Assembly: GCA_014191855.1 (NCBI GenBank)
Contig: BJHF01000050.1
Span: 1-48,414 of the forward strand
Source of the DNA: Deltaproteobacteria bacterium
GTDB lineage: Bacteria; Myxococcota_A; UBA796; SXON01
Direction of reading: 5' to 3'
DNA: 48,414 nucleotides
Positions 8,202 through 16,526 of the stretch are shown piece by piece. The position numbers and the translations under genes were made by a program. Each line of letters begins with the position of its first letter. The stretch's first letter is position 1. The notes beneath the pieces are model-generated. The model ran no database searches. It was not told the origin of the DNA and saw only the letters and a list, made by a program, of their open reading frames with translations.

Positions 8202-8635
8202 CGCTTGCCGCCACCGCTCACGCCACGCTGGCCTCCCACGCCCTCGATCCTGAAGCGTTGGCGGTGCTCTCCGACGCCACGGCGTTTGGCGACGTCGTGG
8301 ACATTCGGACGGTCTTCGAGAACAACCGCATCTGGACCGTCGCGACCCTCGATCTGGTCGACCTCGAGGGCGAGGCCGATGTATGGATCCCCGGGGGATG
8401 CGTCGGCGACCTGTGCCTCACCATTCCTGGCACGCCGTGGGTGCGCCCCGGCGAGCGGGTGTTCGTCTTCCTCCGCAAAAGCGAGCCGACCTCTTGGGCG
8501 CAGGGGCTGTTCCACGTCGATGGCAACGTGGCAACGCGCGACACCCATGGTCTCGGCTTCCTCGACGGCGTGAAGCCGGTGGCCAGCTTCGACGTGACGG
8601 AGCTACGGAGGTACTCGCCGGTTATTCCTCGGTGA
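8192..8635 (+). CDS. Small exported protein coupled to the matrixin-like protease
   Basis: 147 residues from GTG 8192, with a strong AAGGAGG site seven bases upstream, overlapping the protease gene by 10 bases. The N-terminus MLLTLAATAHA looks like a short signal peptide. The body contains GDVVDIRTVFENNRIWT, WIPGGCVGDLCLTIPG and PGERVFVFLRK, a beta-rich pattern. No catalytic signature was seen and the family was not recognised. Its coupling to the protease suggests a shared exported role. The 3' end overlaps the convergent gene at 8622 by 14 bases. Confidence 0.7.
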   Translation: MLLTLAATAHATLASHALDPEALAVLSDATAFGDVVDIRTVFENNRIWTVATLDLVDLEGEADVWIPGGCVGDLCLTIPGTPWVRPGERVFVFLRKSEPTSWAQGLFHVDGNVATRDTHGLGFLDGVKPVASFDVTELRRYSPVIPR

Positions 8636-9311
8636 TCGTGACGCAGAGCCCGTCGGAGGCGTAGGTGAGGTCCCCGGGGCCATCCACGCCATCTTCGGGC
8701 GTGAAGGTGCCGATGCCAAGGCTGCGGTCGTTGAAGTCCCGATTCGACTGATCATCCTGTACGAACGTCCAAACCTGCACGTCGCCCGCCTCGCCTCCGA
8801 GCGGATCGGTGTCGAGCATCAACAGGAGCTGGTAGGCCTCCTCATCGATGCGGTCCACATCATCATTATCGAGGAGGTTCTCGTACCCATCTGCGAATTG
8901 TGTGCATCGATGCTTGCTTTCGTCCTCCACCATATCGGTTGTGAAGTCGCGATCGCAGGTGTTGCACGGATCGTTGGTGTACTTCGTCTCCCCCTCTTCG
9001 CCGTTGATCGAGAAGGTGTCGGAGCAATCGCCAGCGCTGCCCTCGGCCGCGAAGAACCAGTACCAGGTCTCTTCGCCCTTGATCCCCCCGTTGTCGTCGA
9101 TCGCCCCGTCGAAGGCCCAGTAGACCATCGCCCCGTCGGGGCAGGTGAGCGCGTCGATGTCCCAGGCATCCTCGTATTCATTTGGGGCAACTGGGTTTTT
9201 TCCCTCATCGTCCACTGGCGCGGTGTCCGAGCCGCCGCTGGCGTCGCCGCACCCCGCCATCAATCCAAGCAACGCAACGAAACGAACCACGCGGCCTCCG
9301 GAGGTGCCCAT
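8622..9311 (-). CDS. Acidic Cys-containing lipoprotein of unknown function
   Basis: 229 residues. The signal peptide ends in LMAGC (Cys21 lipobox). The mature protein is very acidic and contains ALTCPDGAMVYWAFDG, DPCNTCDRDF and KHRCTQFADGY, so six or so cysteines could form disulfides. There is no known catalytic motif. The start ATG 9311 has a poor ribosome site, and a downstream GTG giving a shorter signal peptide is possible. It sits just downstream of the sulfatase-superfamily gene in the same direction, with a six-base gap. Confidence 0.7.
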   Translation of the reverse strand: MGTSGGRVVRFVALLGLMAGCGDASGGSDTAPVDDEGKNPVAPNEYEDAWDIDALTCPDGAMVYWAFDGAIDDNGGIKGEETWYWFFAAEGSAGDCSDTFSINGEEGETKYTNDPCNTCDRDFTTDMVEDESKHRCTQFADGYENLLDNDDVDRIDEEAYQLLLMLDTDPLGGEAGDVQVWTFVQDDQSNRDFNDRSLGIGTFTPEDGVDGPGDLTYASDGLCVTITEE

Positions 9312-9317
9312 CCTACA

Positions 9318-10718
9318 CTACTCCACGTAGCCTAGCTCCTTGAGCTCCTCATGCTCATCGAGGGCCGGGACGACGCCGGAGACCGAGGGGCTCCGGAGCC
9401 CCTCCCCGCGAGCGCGGGAGCGCGCCAGCTCGATGTCCAGCGCCGCTGCGAGTCGGGCGGCCTGTTCCGGGTGCAGCGAGGCGACGTTCGCGTGCTCACC
9501 CGGATCGTCGTCGAGGTTCACAAGCAGGTCCGGTTCGGCGTTTGACCGTGTGAACTTCCACGGAAATTCCAGGATCCCCTGTTTGTCGCGACCGAAACAC
9601 ACGCTGTCGAAGACGGCCGGGCGCCCCGGAAGCGCGGCGCCCTTCCATAGGGGGACGAGGGAGCGTCCGTCGATGTTCTCGGCCGCGGCGAGGCCCAGCT
9701 GCTCCAGGAGCGTCGGGAGCACATCCACCAGGGAGACGACCTCCGAGTGAGTGGCCGGGGGGATGGCGCCGGGGAGCGACACGATCAATGGGACGCGCTC
9801 GACTTCCTCGAAGAAGGCCTGACCGTGGCCGACACCCCGCAATCGCCGAGGATCACTGTACAACGATCGCTCAAGCTCGTCGTGATCCCATAACGACTCG
9901 CCGTGATCAGCGGTGATCACCACGAGCGTGTTTCGACGCCGCTCACCTAGCCCCGCAAGCAGGCGCCCGATCGCGGTATCCACGTCGCGGATGGACGCGT
10001 CGTACATCGCCGTTCGGCGCGTCCGAAACATGGCTCCGGCGGGATCGTCGGCGCCGCCGAAGCGCACGCGGAACCGCTCCACGCGATCGCGCTCTTCATC
10101 CGCCAGGGCCGCAATCGCCGGGAACAACGCGCGCGAGGCCGAAGTGGGACGGTTCGGCACGTGCACGTCCATCATGTGCACGGCGAGCAAGAAGGGCGTG
10201 GCGGTGGGGACCGTTTCGAGCCAGGCGACGGCCCGCTTCGCCTGGTCGGCGGCCCGGCTCCGCTTGGGGTTCTCATAGGTGGCGAACCCCTGCTCGTTGC
10301 CGTGCCCCAGATACCCGTTGCGCGCAAACAGCGCCGTTTGAAAGCCGGCCGCTGCGAAGCGCTCCGCCATCGTCGAGAAGTCGGCGCCGAGCGGAACAAC
10401 CACCGGATCCTTGGCTTCGTTCTTCACGAGCCCGGGGAGCACCGCCCCATGCGCGGCAGGCAGGAGGCCCGTGAACAACGAGGCGACCGAGGAGTACGTC
10501 CAGGGGGCCGCGGCGTAGGCCCGCGTGAACTTCGCGCCGCCAGCCGCGAGCGCGTCGACGTTCGGCGACGTTGGAATCGGGTACCCGTACGTGCCGAGGT
10601 GATCGGCCCGAAGGGTGTCGACGACCACGATCAACACGCTGACCGGTGGCGCCTCGTGCGGCGCGGAGGCGCTGCAGCCGAGGCCGACCACCAAACACGC
10701 ATGGTAAAAAGCTCGCAA
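9318..10718 (-). CDS. Sulfatase / alkaline-phosphatase superfamily lipoprotein
   Basis: About 466 residues if started at TTG 10718, which gives a short signal peptide with lipobox GLGC (Cys15). No ATG or GTG fits without running into the divergent TPR gene. The core has VVDTLRADHLGTYGYP with the metal-binding Asp34, TSPNVDALA, then PWTYSSVASLFTGLLPAAHG. The position that carries formylglycine Cys or Ser in sulfatases is Thr74, and the C-x-P-x-R signature is absent. VVITADHGESLWDH gives the later metal ligands. A phosphoesterase or phosphotransferase activity with a threonine nucleophile fits better than a true sulfatase. The substrate is unknown. Confidence 0.8.
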   Translation of the reverse strand: MRAFYHACLVVGLGCSASAPHEAPPVSVLIVVVDTLRADHLGTYGYPIPTSPNVDALAAGGAKFTRAYAAAPWTYSSVASLFTGLLPAAHGAVLPGLVKNEAKDPVVVPLGADFSTMAERFAAAGFQTALFARNGYLGHGNEQGFATYENPKRSRAADQAKRAVAWLETVPTATPFLLAVHMMDVHVPNRPTSASRALFPAIAALADEERDRVERFRVRFGGADDPAGAMFRTRRTAMYDASIRDVDTAIGRLLAGLGERRRNTLVVITADHGESLWDHDELERSLYSDPRRLRGVGHGQAFFEEVERVPLIVSLPGAIPPATHSEVVSLVDVLPTLLEQLGLAAAENIDGRSLVPLWKGAALPGRPAVFDSVCFGRDKQGILEFPWKFTRSNAEPDLLVNLDDDPGEHANVASLHPEQAARLAAALDIELARSRARGEGLRSPSVSGVVPALDEHEELKELGYVE

Positions 10719-10734
10719 AGTAACCCCGTACCTC

Positions 10735-11841
10735 GTGAAGGTGCTAACATCTCCGCAGGTGCTTTCTCTGCTCCACCGACCGCCGTCGCTCCAAAGCCGC
10801 CTCGACGACGCTCGACGCACACTCTACTCCCCTGGGGGTGAGCGCGCGCTCGACGCGTTGATCGATGATCCTGCCGCCGCGGATGCGCAGGAGCGGGCTC
10901 ACGCGTTGCTGTTGCGGGCAAACCACCGGGCGCGGCGCGCACAGGCGCGAGCCGCCGAGGATGCGCAAGCGGCGCTCGCCTGGTTCTCCGCCCACGGCGC
11001 GGAGATCGAGGCCGCCGAGTGCTGTCTTTCGCTCGGGCTCGCGGCCGCGCTCCATGGCAACGCCGACTCCGCCGTGACCCACCTGCTCCGCGCGCGCACC
11101 CTCGCCTTGGCGCACGACGGCCTCGACACGCTCGCCGGCGTGCTCAATTGCCTCGGCTTCTTGTTGAGCGACCTGGAGGAGTTCGATCTGGCCGATCGGG
11201 TCCTCCGCCAGGCCATCGCAACCGCGGCGCGGGCTCACGCAACGCCGCAGCGAATGTCGGCGCAAAGCAACCTCGCCCAGAACCTCGTGCGCCAAACGCT
11301 CCAGCCCGAGGGCGCCCCGGCGTGGCAGCGCGCGCGCGAGATGCTGAGCGAGGCGCTCGCGCTGCTCAACGATGTGGAGTCATTTCGGCGGGCCGTGCGG
11401 GACCGCGTCGGCACCAGTGCTGCGCTCGACAATCGCGCGCAGGTCTACCTGGCGCGGGGGCAGCCTGAGCGGGCGCTGCCCTTGCTCGCCGAGGCCATCG
11501 CCCTATCGAGCGAAGCCGAGGATGCACCCGGCGTTTACCACGCGCTCGTACATCGGGCGATCGCACACCTCGCGCTCGGGGATGCCACTGCGGCTGCCCT
11601 GTGCGCCCGCGAGGCGCTCAACCCGGCCGCCGGCGCGGAGTTCGACAACGCTCGCGCGTACGACGTGCTGGGCGACGCCGAAGAGGAGCTGGGCGACGTG
11701 GCCGCGGCGGCGGAAGCCCGCAAAGCCGCATCCCTCCGCCGCCGCTCCGTGAGGCGCCCCGACACCGCTGCGCGGCTGCGCGCGCGCCTCCACGAATTCG
11801 AGGCCGATGCGATCAGTCCAGCGACGCCCCGGTCACGATGA
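10735..11841 (+). CDS. Tetratricopeptide-repeat protein
   Basis: 368 residues from GTG 10735; GTG 10741 and 10759 are alternatives. Most of the length is helix-turn-helix TPR units, for example AECCLSLGLAAALHGNADSA, LAGVLNCLGFLLSDLEEFD, DNRAQVYLARGQPERALPLL and HRAIAHLALGDATAAALCA. No signal peptide and no enzymatic domain. It is a likely cytoplasmic scaffold. It is divergent from the sulfatase-like gene with only about 16 bases between the predicted starts, so one of the two starts may be misplaced. Its 3' end overlaps the convergent OB-fold lipoprotein gene by 29 bases. Confidence 0.75.
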   Translation: MKVLTSPQVLSLLHRPPSLQSRLDDARRTLYSPGGERALDALIDDPAAADAQERAHALLLRANHRARRAQARAAEDAQAALAWFSAHGAEIEAAECCLSLGLAAALHGNADSAVTHLLRARTLALAHDGLDTLAGVLNCLGFLLSDLEEFDLADRVLRQAIATAARAHATPQRMSAQSNLAQNLVRQTLQPEGAPAWQRAREMLSEALALLNDVESFRRAVRDRVGTSAALDNRAQVYLARGQPERALPLLAEAIALSSEAEDAPGVYHALVHRAIAHLALGDATAAALCAREALNPAAGAEFDNARAYDVLGDAEEELGDVAAAAEARKAASLRRRSVRRPDTAARLRARLHEFEADAISPATPRSR

Positions 11842-12547
11842 CGGGGTAGACGTACCCGGCGCCGAAGTCCTGATCGATCGAGACGATTCCCTTGGCCACC
11901 ACCTCGTCGCCAACGGCGACAGTGCCCGACGTGGTAACCGTGAGGTCGTTGGTTCCCTCCGCCCCGGTGCCGTCGCGGAGGTGGAGCCAGTTTCGGCCCA
12001 GGACCCCCTCGGTGACCTTGACGACCTTCCCGCGCACGGAGACCTCCCGGCCGTTGAGGGTGGCTCGCTCGGCCCACACCTGCTCGACGGAGCGAGAACC
12101 GGCCGGCGGACCCAGAACGGCGGGCACGTTCGTAGCCGCCGCTGGCGCCCCGGGCTCCGCCGCAACGCTCGGATGGCCAGCGGGGAGCGCCCCCTCCGCC
12201 TCCGCTGCGCCACCGGTGAGCGACTCCACGAAATACACAAGAGCGAAGTCCCGCTTCAGCGATTCGCTGTGAAAGTCCCGCATCGGGAGGTGCGTGGCGA
12301 TGGTGACGGTGCTTCCGACTGCGGGCGGTGGATCCGTGTGGGCGACCCACACCGACTCGCCGCTCGCCGGTTTCGCCCGGGTGTAGGTGTACGAACCGGC
12401 GGCGAGGTTCTCCTCAACGACGCCCGCGATGGACGCCTCCTGAACCGCCGCCGCCGCCGCCGCGGGTGCGGCAGCGGGGTTCGGGGTCGGCGAGGCCGTA
12501 GGCGCAGGCGCGGGGTCACAGGCAAGGATGGCGGCTAAGAACAGCAT
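11813..12547 (-). CDS. Lipoprotein with two OB-fold-like domains
   Basis: 244 residues. A very short signal peptide ends in ILAC (Cys10). After an Ala/Pro-rich linker, residues about 38-115 hold GVVEENLAAGSYTYTRAK, ESVWVAHTDPP and AVGSTVTIA, as in NrfJ-like OB-fold periplasmic proteins. Residues about 150-240 form a second OB-like unit: NGREVSVRGKVVKVTEG, GRNWLHLRDGTG, GDEVVAKGIV and DFGAGYVYPVIV. The ligand is unknown. Members of these groups are periplasmic proteins often found near cytochrome or metal genes, but no such neighbour exists here. Confidence 0.72.
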   Translation of the reverse strand: MLFLAAILACDPAPAPTASPTPNPAAAPAAAAAAVQEASIAGVVEENLAAGSYTYTRAKPASGESVWVAHTDPPPAVGSTVTIATHLPMRDFHSESLKRDFALVYFVESLTGGAAEAEGALPAGHPSVAAEPGAPAAATNVPAVLGPPAGSRSVEQVWAERATLNGREVSVRGKVVKVTEGVLGRNWLHLRDGTGAEGTNDLTVTTSGTVAVGDEVVAKGIVSIDQDFGAGYVYPVIVTGASLD

Positions 12548-12728
12548 GATAGCCCCCGCATAACCGGACGGGCTTGGCGGCCAGTCCGCGCGCCGGCTCG
12601 TCCGGTCACCGCGGCGTCACCACCGAGTCACGGCGCGCATCGGCGGCGCGCGGCAGGGACGCTGCGGCCCGGCGACGCCGCAGGCGGCGGCCGCCCCGGT
12701 TAGGCTGCACGACCCTCAAAGGTGCCCC

Positions 12729-13238
12729 CTGTACGCCGACATCATCCGCCAGTTCAACAAGACGCTCGGAAACCTCGACACGATCCTGACCAAGGCCGAC
12801 GAGCACGCGGCCTTGCGCGGGTTCCCCGTCGATAATTTCATGGGCCTGCGGCTCGCCCCAGACATGCTGCCCTTCTGGCGCCAGGTGACCATCGCATGCG
12901 ACGTCGCGAAGGCCGCGGCGGCCGCGTATGCTCAGATCGAGGCGCCGAAGTTCGACGACAACGAAACCACCGTGGCGCAGCTCCACGAGCGGATCGCCGC
13001 CACTCGCGCGTTCCTGGCCTCCATTCCGGCCGACGCCTACGCGAAGACGAACGACAAGAGCATCGTGAGCGTTCCCTTCCCGAGGGGGAAAGCCATGTTC
13101 GCGGCGGATGCCGCCCTGAGCCGCAGCGTACCGAACTTCTTCTTTCACGTGAGCATGGCGTATGCGCTGCTGCGGGCCGGCGGGGTGAGCATCGGCAAGA
13201 TGGACTACCTCGGGGAGCTCAACCTCTTTGATGCCTGA
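12729..13238 (+). CDS. DUF1993 family protein with apparent CTG start
   Basis: 169 residues if started at CTG 12729, which has AAAGG 6-7 bases upstream (12718-12722). The family N-terminus begins at this point: YADIIRQFNKTLGNLDTILTKADEH aligns to the usual start of DUF1993 proteins, and no ATG, GTG or TTG is available in frame before TTG 12813, which would drop the first 28 residues. The body has LRLAPDMLPFWRQVTIACD, FDDNETTVAQLHERI and VPNFFFHVSMAYALLRAGG, all typical of the family, a DinB-like four-helix fold of unknown function. Single gene between two convergent neighbours. Confidence 0.8.
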   Translation: MYADIIRQFNKTLGNLDTILTKADEHAALRGFPVDNFMGLRLAPDMLPFWRQVTIACDVAKAAAAAYAQIEAPKFDDNETTVAQLHERIAATRAFLASIPADAYAKTNDKSIVSVPFPRGKAMFAADAALSRSVPNFFFHVSMAYALLRAGGVSIGKMDYLGELNLFDA

Positions 13239-13244
13239 GGGCGC

Positions 13245-14144
13245 TCAAGGGGTCTGATCCACGCTGAACGCGGCGAGGATGGCCGCGGTCATCTCGTCGC
13301 CATCCGGGTTCACGCCGCCCACGACAGCCGCCGCTTGCGCGGACTCCTCGGTGAGCGGCTCCGTGACGATCTCTCCGTTGAAGCGGACCTCTGGGCTAGA
13401 CGTAGCGCCGTTCACCATCGCGACCGCCGCTTGCATCGTGTCCAGGGCGTGGTCGGGGTTCCCCTGCACACGGTGATAGGGCACGGCCACATCCCCGATG
13501 AAGCCCGCGGGCTCGCGGGCATCGAACCACGCATCTTCGTCGCCGGAAGCCATCGCGAGCGAGCGCATGCGCTCGGCGGTATGCGCCGAGGCATGATCAA
13601 GATCATCCCGCAGCCAACCTGGGCTCTCGTAGTCGACCCACGCGAGTGGCTCCAAGGTTTCATCCCGCGCCAACGCGCCGCTTGCGAGCGCGCCGCCGAA
13701 CGAGCGCGAGTACACCACCACCTGGCGAGGGTCTACCCGCGGCTGGTTGGCGGTCCACCGCAGCACGGCCGCAAAATCATCCTGGGAGATGGCCCCGTTC
13801 GCGTCTTCTTCGCCTTCGCTCCGCACCCGGCCACGTGGATCCCACGCCACGTAGGCCGCCCCCGCATCCGCGAGGTTCTGCGCCTGGGTTTCTTCGGCGC
13901 GACCGGTTCCGGGATCGAACCCCGGTGGAGCGTACACCACGGCCCCGACGCATCCCTCGCCATCGGGGTAACGGGCGAGCATCGAGAGCCTCACTCCGTC
14001 AGGTTGGGCGAGCCAAAGCTCCGTTAGTTCGCCCGCTCCTACCGCAACTGCGGCGCCCGGTGTTGTTGCGACGCAGCCCTCGGCCGGCCATGCGCTCGGC
14101 GCGACATCGACCCGATCGCACGCGAGGAGAAACAGCAGGAACAA
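13245..14144 (-). CDS. Alpha/beta hydrolase lipoprotein (dienelactone-hydrolase / peptidase S9-like)
   Basis: About 299 residues if started at TTG 14144, which yields a minimal signal peptide ending in LLAC. CTG 14147 is an alternative; no ATG or GTG fits. The core contains VVYAPPGF, AYVAWDPRGRVRSEGEED, then VVVYSRSFGGALA, with the nucleophile elbow S-R-S-F-G-G, and a late VPYHRVQGNPDHALD with candidate acid and His residues. It is therefore a probable serine hydrolase anchored in a membrane. The substrate is unknown. It is transcribed divergently from hflX. Confidence 0.72.
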   Translation of the reverse strand: MFLLFLLACDRVDVAPSAWPAEGCVATTPGAAVAVGAGELTELWLAQPDGVRLSMLARYPDGEGCVGAVVYAPPGFDPGTGRAEETQAQNLADAGAAYVAWDPRGRVRSEGEEDANGAISQDDFAAVLRWTANQPRVDPRQVVVYSRSFGGALASGALARDETLEPLAWVDYESPGWLRDDLDHASAHTAERMRSLAMASGDEDAWFDAREPAGFIGDVAVPYHRVQGNPDHALDTMQAAVAMVNGATSSPEVRFNGEIVTEPLTEESAQAAAVVGGVNPDGDEMTAAILAAFSVDQTP

Positions 14145-14183
14145 CAGGCGGCCAGGGCTCGGGTTGGGACTAATTCGGAGCCC

Positions 14184-15590
14184 GTGATTACACCTGCGGC
14201 CATGTCGAACACCCCCCAACGGGCGGTCCTGGTCGGGGTGCAGCTCCCCGGCGTGAGCGCCGTCGATCATCAGGCCTCGCTCGCCGAGCTTGGGCGACTC
14301 GCGCACACGCTCGGGTACCTCGTCGTGGGCGAAGTGAGCCAGCGTCGGGACGGGCTCGCCTCGGGCACCGTCGTGGGGGAAGGGAAACTCGCCGAGCTGG
14401 CGGCATGGACGGGCGGAAAGGGCAGCATCGAAGCGGGGCCACGCCGAATCGTGACCAAGGCTCGGGCGAAGTGGGACGAAGAGGCGGAGGGCGCCGCGGG
14501 CGGTCCGGTGGAGCCCGAGATGGGCGAGTCCGGCCAAGACGACCCTGAGAACGGACCCACCCAGCGCCGCGCCGACGTGATCGTGGTGGACCACGAGCTC
14601 TCCCCTTCTCAGGCCCGGAACCTGGCGAAGGCCACCGGCGTGGAGGTGCTGGATCGCACCGGCGTGATCGTGGAGATCTTCCACCGGCACGCTCAGAGCC
14701 GGGAAGCGAGGATGCAGGTGGAGATCGCGCGGCTCACGTACCTCGTGCCGCGCCTGCGCGACTCCGGCAACGTGGAGCGCCAGCGCGGCGGCATCGGCGG
14801 GAAAGGGGCCGGCGAAAGCGCGCTCGAGCTCGATCGGCGCAAGGTGCGCGACCGGATCTCGGAGCTCCGGGAGGAGCTGGCAGCGATCGAGGCGGAGTCG
14901 GATACGCGTCGGCAACGACGGTCGGATCAGCTCCGCGTTGCCCTCGTGGGCTACACGAATGCGGGGAAAAGCTCGCTCATGCGGGCGCTCACCGGCAGCG
15001 AGGTGCTCGTGGCCGACAAACTGTTCGCCACCCTCGACACCACGGTTCGCACCCTGCACCCGGAGAGCGTGCCGCGAATCTTGGTTTCCGACACGGTCGG
15101 CTTCATCAAGAAGCTGCCGCACGACCTCGTAGCGAGCTTCCGCAGCACGCTGGACGAAGCGCTGGAGGCGAGCCTGCTGTTGCTGGTGGTAGACGCCAGC
15201 GATCCCACCTTCCGCGCGCAGCTAGCGGTAACGCAGGAGGTGCTCGCGGAGATCGGCGCGAACACCGTGCCCCACACACTGCTCCTGAACAAGGTGGACC
15301 GCGTGGGTGAGGCCGAACGCGAGGCGCTTCGCGCTGAATTCCCCGAGGCCATCCAGCTTAGCGCCCACGATCCAGCCGACGTCCAGCGACTGCACAGGTT
15401 CATCGTTGGCTGGTTTGACCGCGATCTCGCGGATGCTGAGCTCCTCGTTCCATGGGCGCGCGGCGCGCTGGTGGGCCAGGTGCACGCCGCGCTTCGCGTG
15501 CTCAGTGAGTCACATGAGGCCGAAGGCATCCGGTTCTCCGTGCGGGGGAGACGCGGGGACGTGGCGCGGCTGATCGCGGCGTTGGCGTAG
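14184..15590 (+). CDS. hflX: HflX GTPase with acidic insertion
   Basis: 468 residues from GTG 14184 (CGGAG just upstream; ATG 14202 is an alternative). HflX is a ribosome-splitting GTPase. The N-terminal domain carries GTVVGEGKLAEL and ADVIVVDHELSPSQARNL. Between them lies an extra stretch of about 50 residues (77-128) that is acidic and Gly/Pro-rich (WDEEAEG, GESGQDDPENGP). The linker helix is followed by the G domain: G1 GYTNAGKSS near 256-264, G3 DTVGF, G4 NKVD and G5 SAHD. It occupies the position after ddl where ftsQ-ftsA-ftsZ are usual in dcw clusters, on the opposite strand and converging with ddl. Confidence 0.95.
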   Translation: MITPAAMSNTPQRAVLVGVQLPGVSAVDHQASLAELGRLAHTLGYLVVGEVSQRRDGLASGTVVGEGKLAELAAWTGGKGSIEAGPRRIVTKARAKWDEEAEGAAGGPVEPEMGESGQDDPENGPTQRRADVIVVDHELSPSQARNLAKATGVEVLDRTGVIVEIFHRHAQSREARMQVEIARLTYLVPRLRDSGNVERQRGGIGGKGAGESALELDRRKVRDRISELREELAAIEAESDTRRQRRSDQLRVALVGYTNAGKSSLMRALTGSEVLVADKLFATLDTTVRTLHPESVPRILVSDTVGFIKKLPHDLVASFRSTLDEALEASLLLLVVDASDPTFRAQLAVTQEVLAEIGANTVPHTLLLNKVDRVGEAEREALRAEFPEAIQLSAHDPADVQRLHRFIVGWFDRDLADAELLVPWARGALVGQVHAALRVLSESHEAEGIRFSVRGRRGDVARLIAALA

Positions 15591-15593
15591 CGC

Positions 15594-16526
15594 CTACGCC
15601 GGCTTCGGGAAGTCCGGCACCCAGCACTTCGCGCCCTGCAGGAGCCGCTCCACGAGGTCTTCGAAGCTCATCCCCACCTCTTTCGCCGCCATCGGCGAGA
15701 GCGACGTGCCCGTCATCCCGGGGAGCGTGTTGATCTCAAGGAACCAGGGAATTCCCTGCGCATCGACGATGAAGTCGGCGCGGGCCACGCCGGCGAGGCC
15801 GATCGTGTCGTAGGCCAGCTTGGCGTAGCGCTGCGCCGCCTCCGCCACCGCGGCGGGGATCGGGGCCGGGACGATGTACCGGGTCTTCCCCTTGTCGTAC
15901 TTGGCCTCGAAGTCGAAGAACTCGTTGAGGGGCTCGATCTTGACCACGGGCAGCGGCGTGCCTTCGAGCACGGCCACCGTGATCTCGTAGCCATCGACGA
16001 ATTGCTCCAGCAACACGTCGCCCGCGAAGTCGAGGCAGTACAGGAGGCCCGCCTCCAACTCGGCCGCATCGTGGCACTTTCGGATCCCCAGCGTTGAGCC
16101 GCCTTCCGGCGTTTTCACCATCACCGGGTAGGTGACACCTTCGGGGAACTCGTCCCCCCGGCGCCACACGTGGTCCTTGGCCATCGGGATGCCGGTGCCG
16201 GCGAGCATGCGCTTGGTCGCGATCTTGTCCATCGCGATGGCGCTGCCGCGAACGCCGCTCCCCGTGTAGGGGATGCGCATGACCTCCAGCAAGCCCTGCA
16301 CGCAGCCGTCTTCGCCAAGCGGCCCATGCAGCGCGAGCCACGCGTGGGTGACGCCGTTGGCGACGAGTTGGGCCGGTAGATCCCGCCCAACATCGATATC
16401 CACCACGTTCCATCCCCGCGAGCGCAAGGCCTTGGAAACGTATGCGCCCGACTGGAGCGAAACGGGCCGCTCAGGGGAGATCCCGCCCAACAAAACGCCG
16501 ATCTTCGCTGTGTTCTTGTCGACCAT
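15594..16526 (-). CDS. ddl: D-alanine--D-alanine ligase
   Basis: 310 residues. ATG 16526 overlaps the murB stop by one base (TGATG), with GGGAGGTGG upstream. It is an ATP-grasp enzyme making D-Ala-D-Ala for MurF. Visible motifs: GVLLGGISPERPVSLQSG, LALHGPLGEDG, PYTGSGVRGSAIAMDK, PVMVKTPEGGSTLG in the ATP-binding loop, FDFEAKYDKGKTRYIVPA around the omega loop, ADFIVD, and EINTLPGMTGTSLSPMAA for metal and phosphate binding. The length matches the family. The ATP-loop KPSREGSSVG of E. coli DdlB is varied here. Last gene of the minus-strand dcw segment. Confidence 0.95.
   Translation of the reverse strand: MVDKNTAKIGVLLGGISPERPVSLQSGAYVSKALRSRGWNVVDIDVGRDLPAQLVANGVTHAWLALHGPLGEDGCVQGLLEVMRIPYTGSGVRGSAIAMDKIATKRMLAGTGIPMAKDHVWRRGDEFPEGVTYPVMVKTPEGGSTLGIRKCHDAAELEAGLLYCLDFAGDVLLEQFVDGYEITVAVLEGTPLPVVKIEPLNEFFDFEAKYDKGKTRYIVPAPIPAAVAEAAQRYAKLAYDTIGLAGVARADFIVDAQGIPWFLEINTLPGMTGTSLSPMAAKEVGMSFEDLVERLLQGAKCWVPDFPKPA

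Noticed and set aside
13905..13935. tRNA-like T-arm sequence (GGATCGAACCCCGG)
   Set aside because: It is inside the hydrolase coding region. No acceptor, D or anticodon arms can be placed at the right distances.
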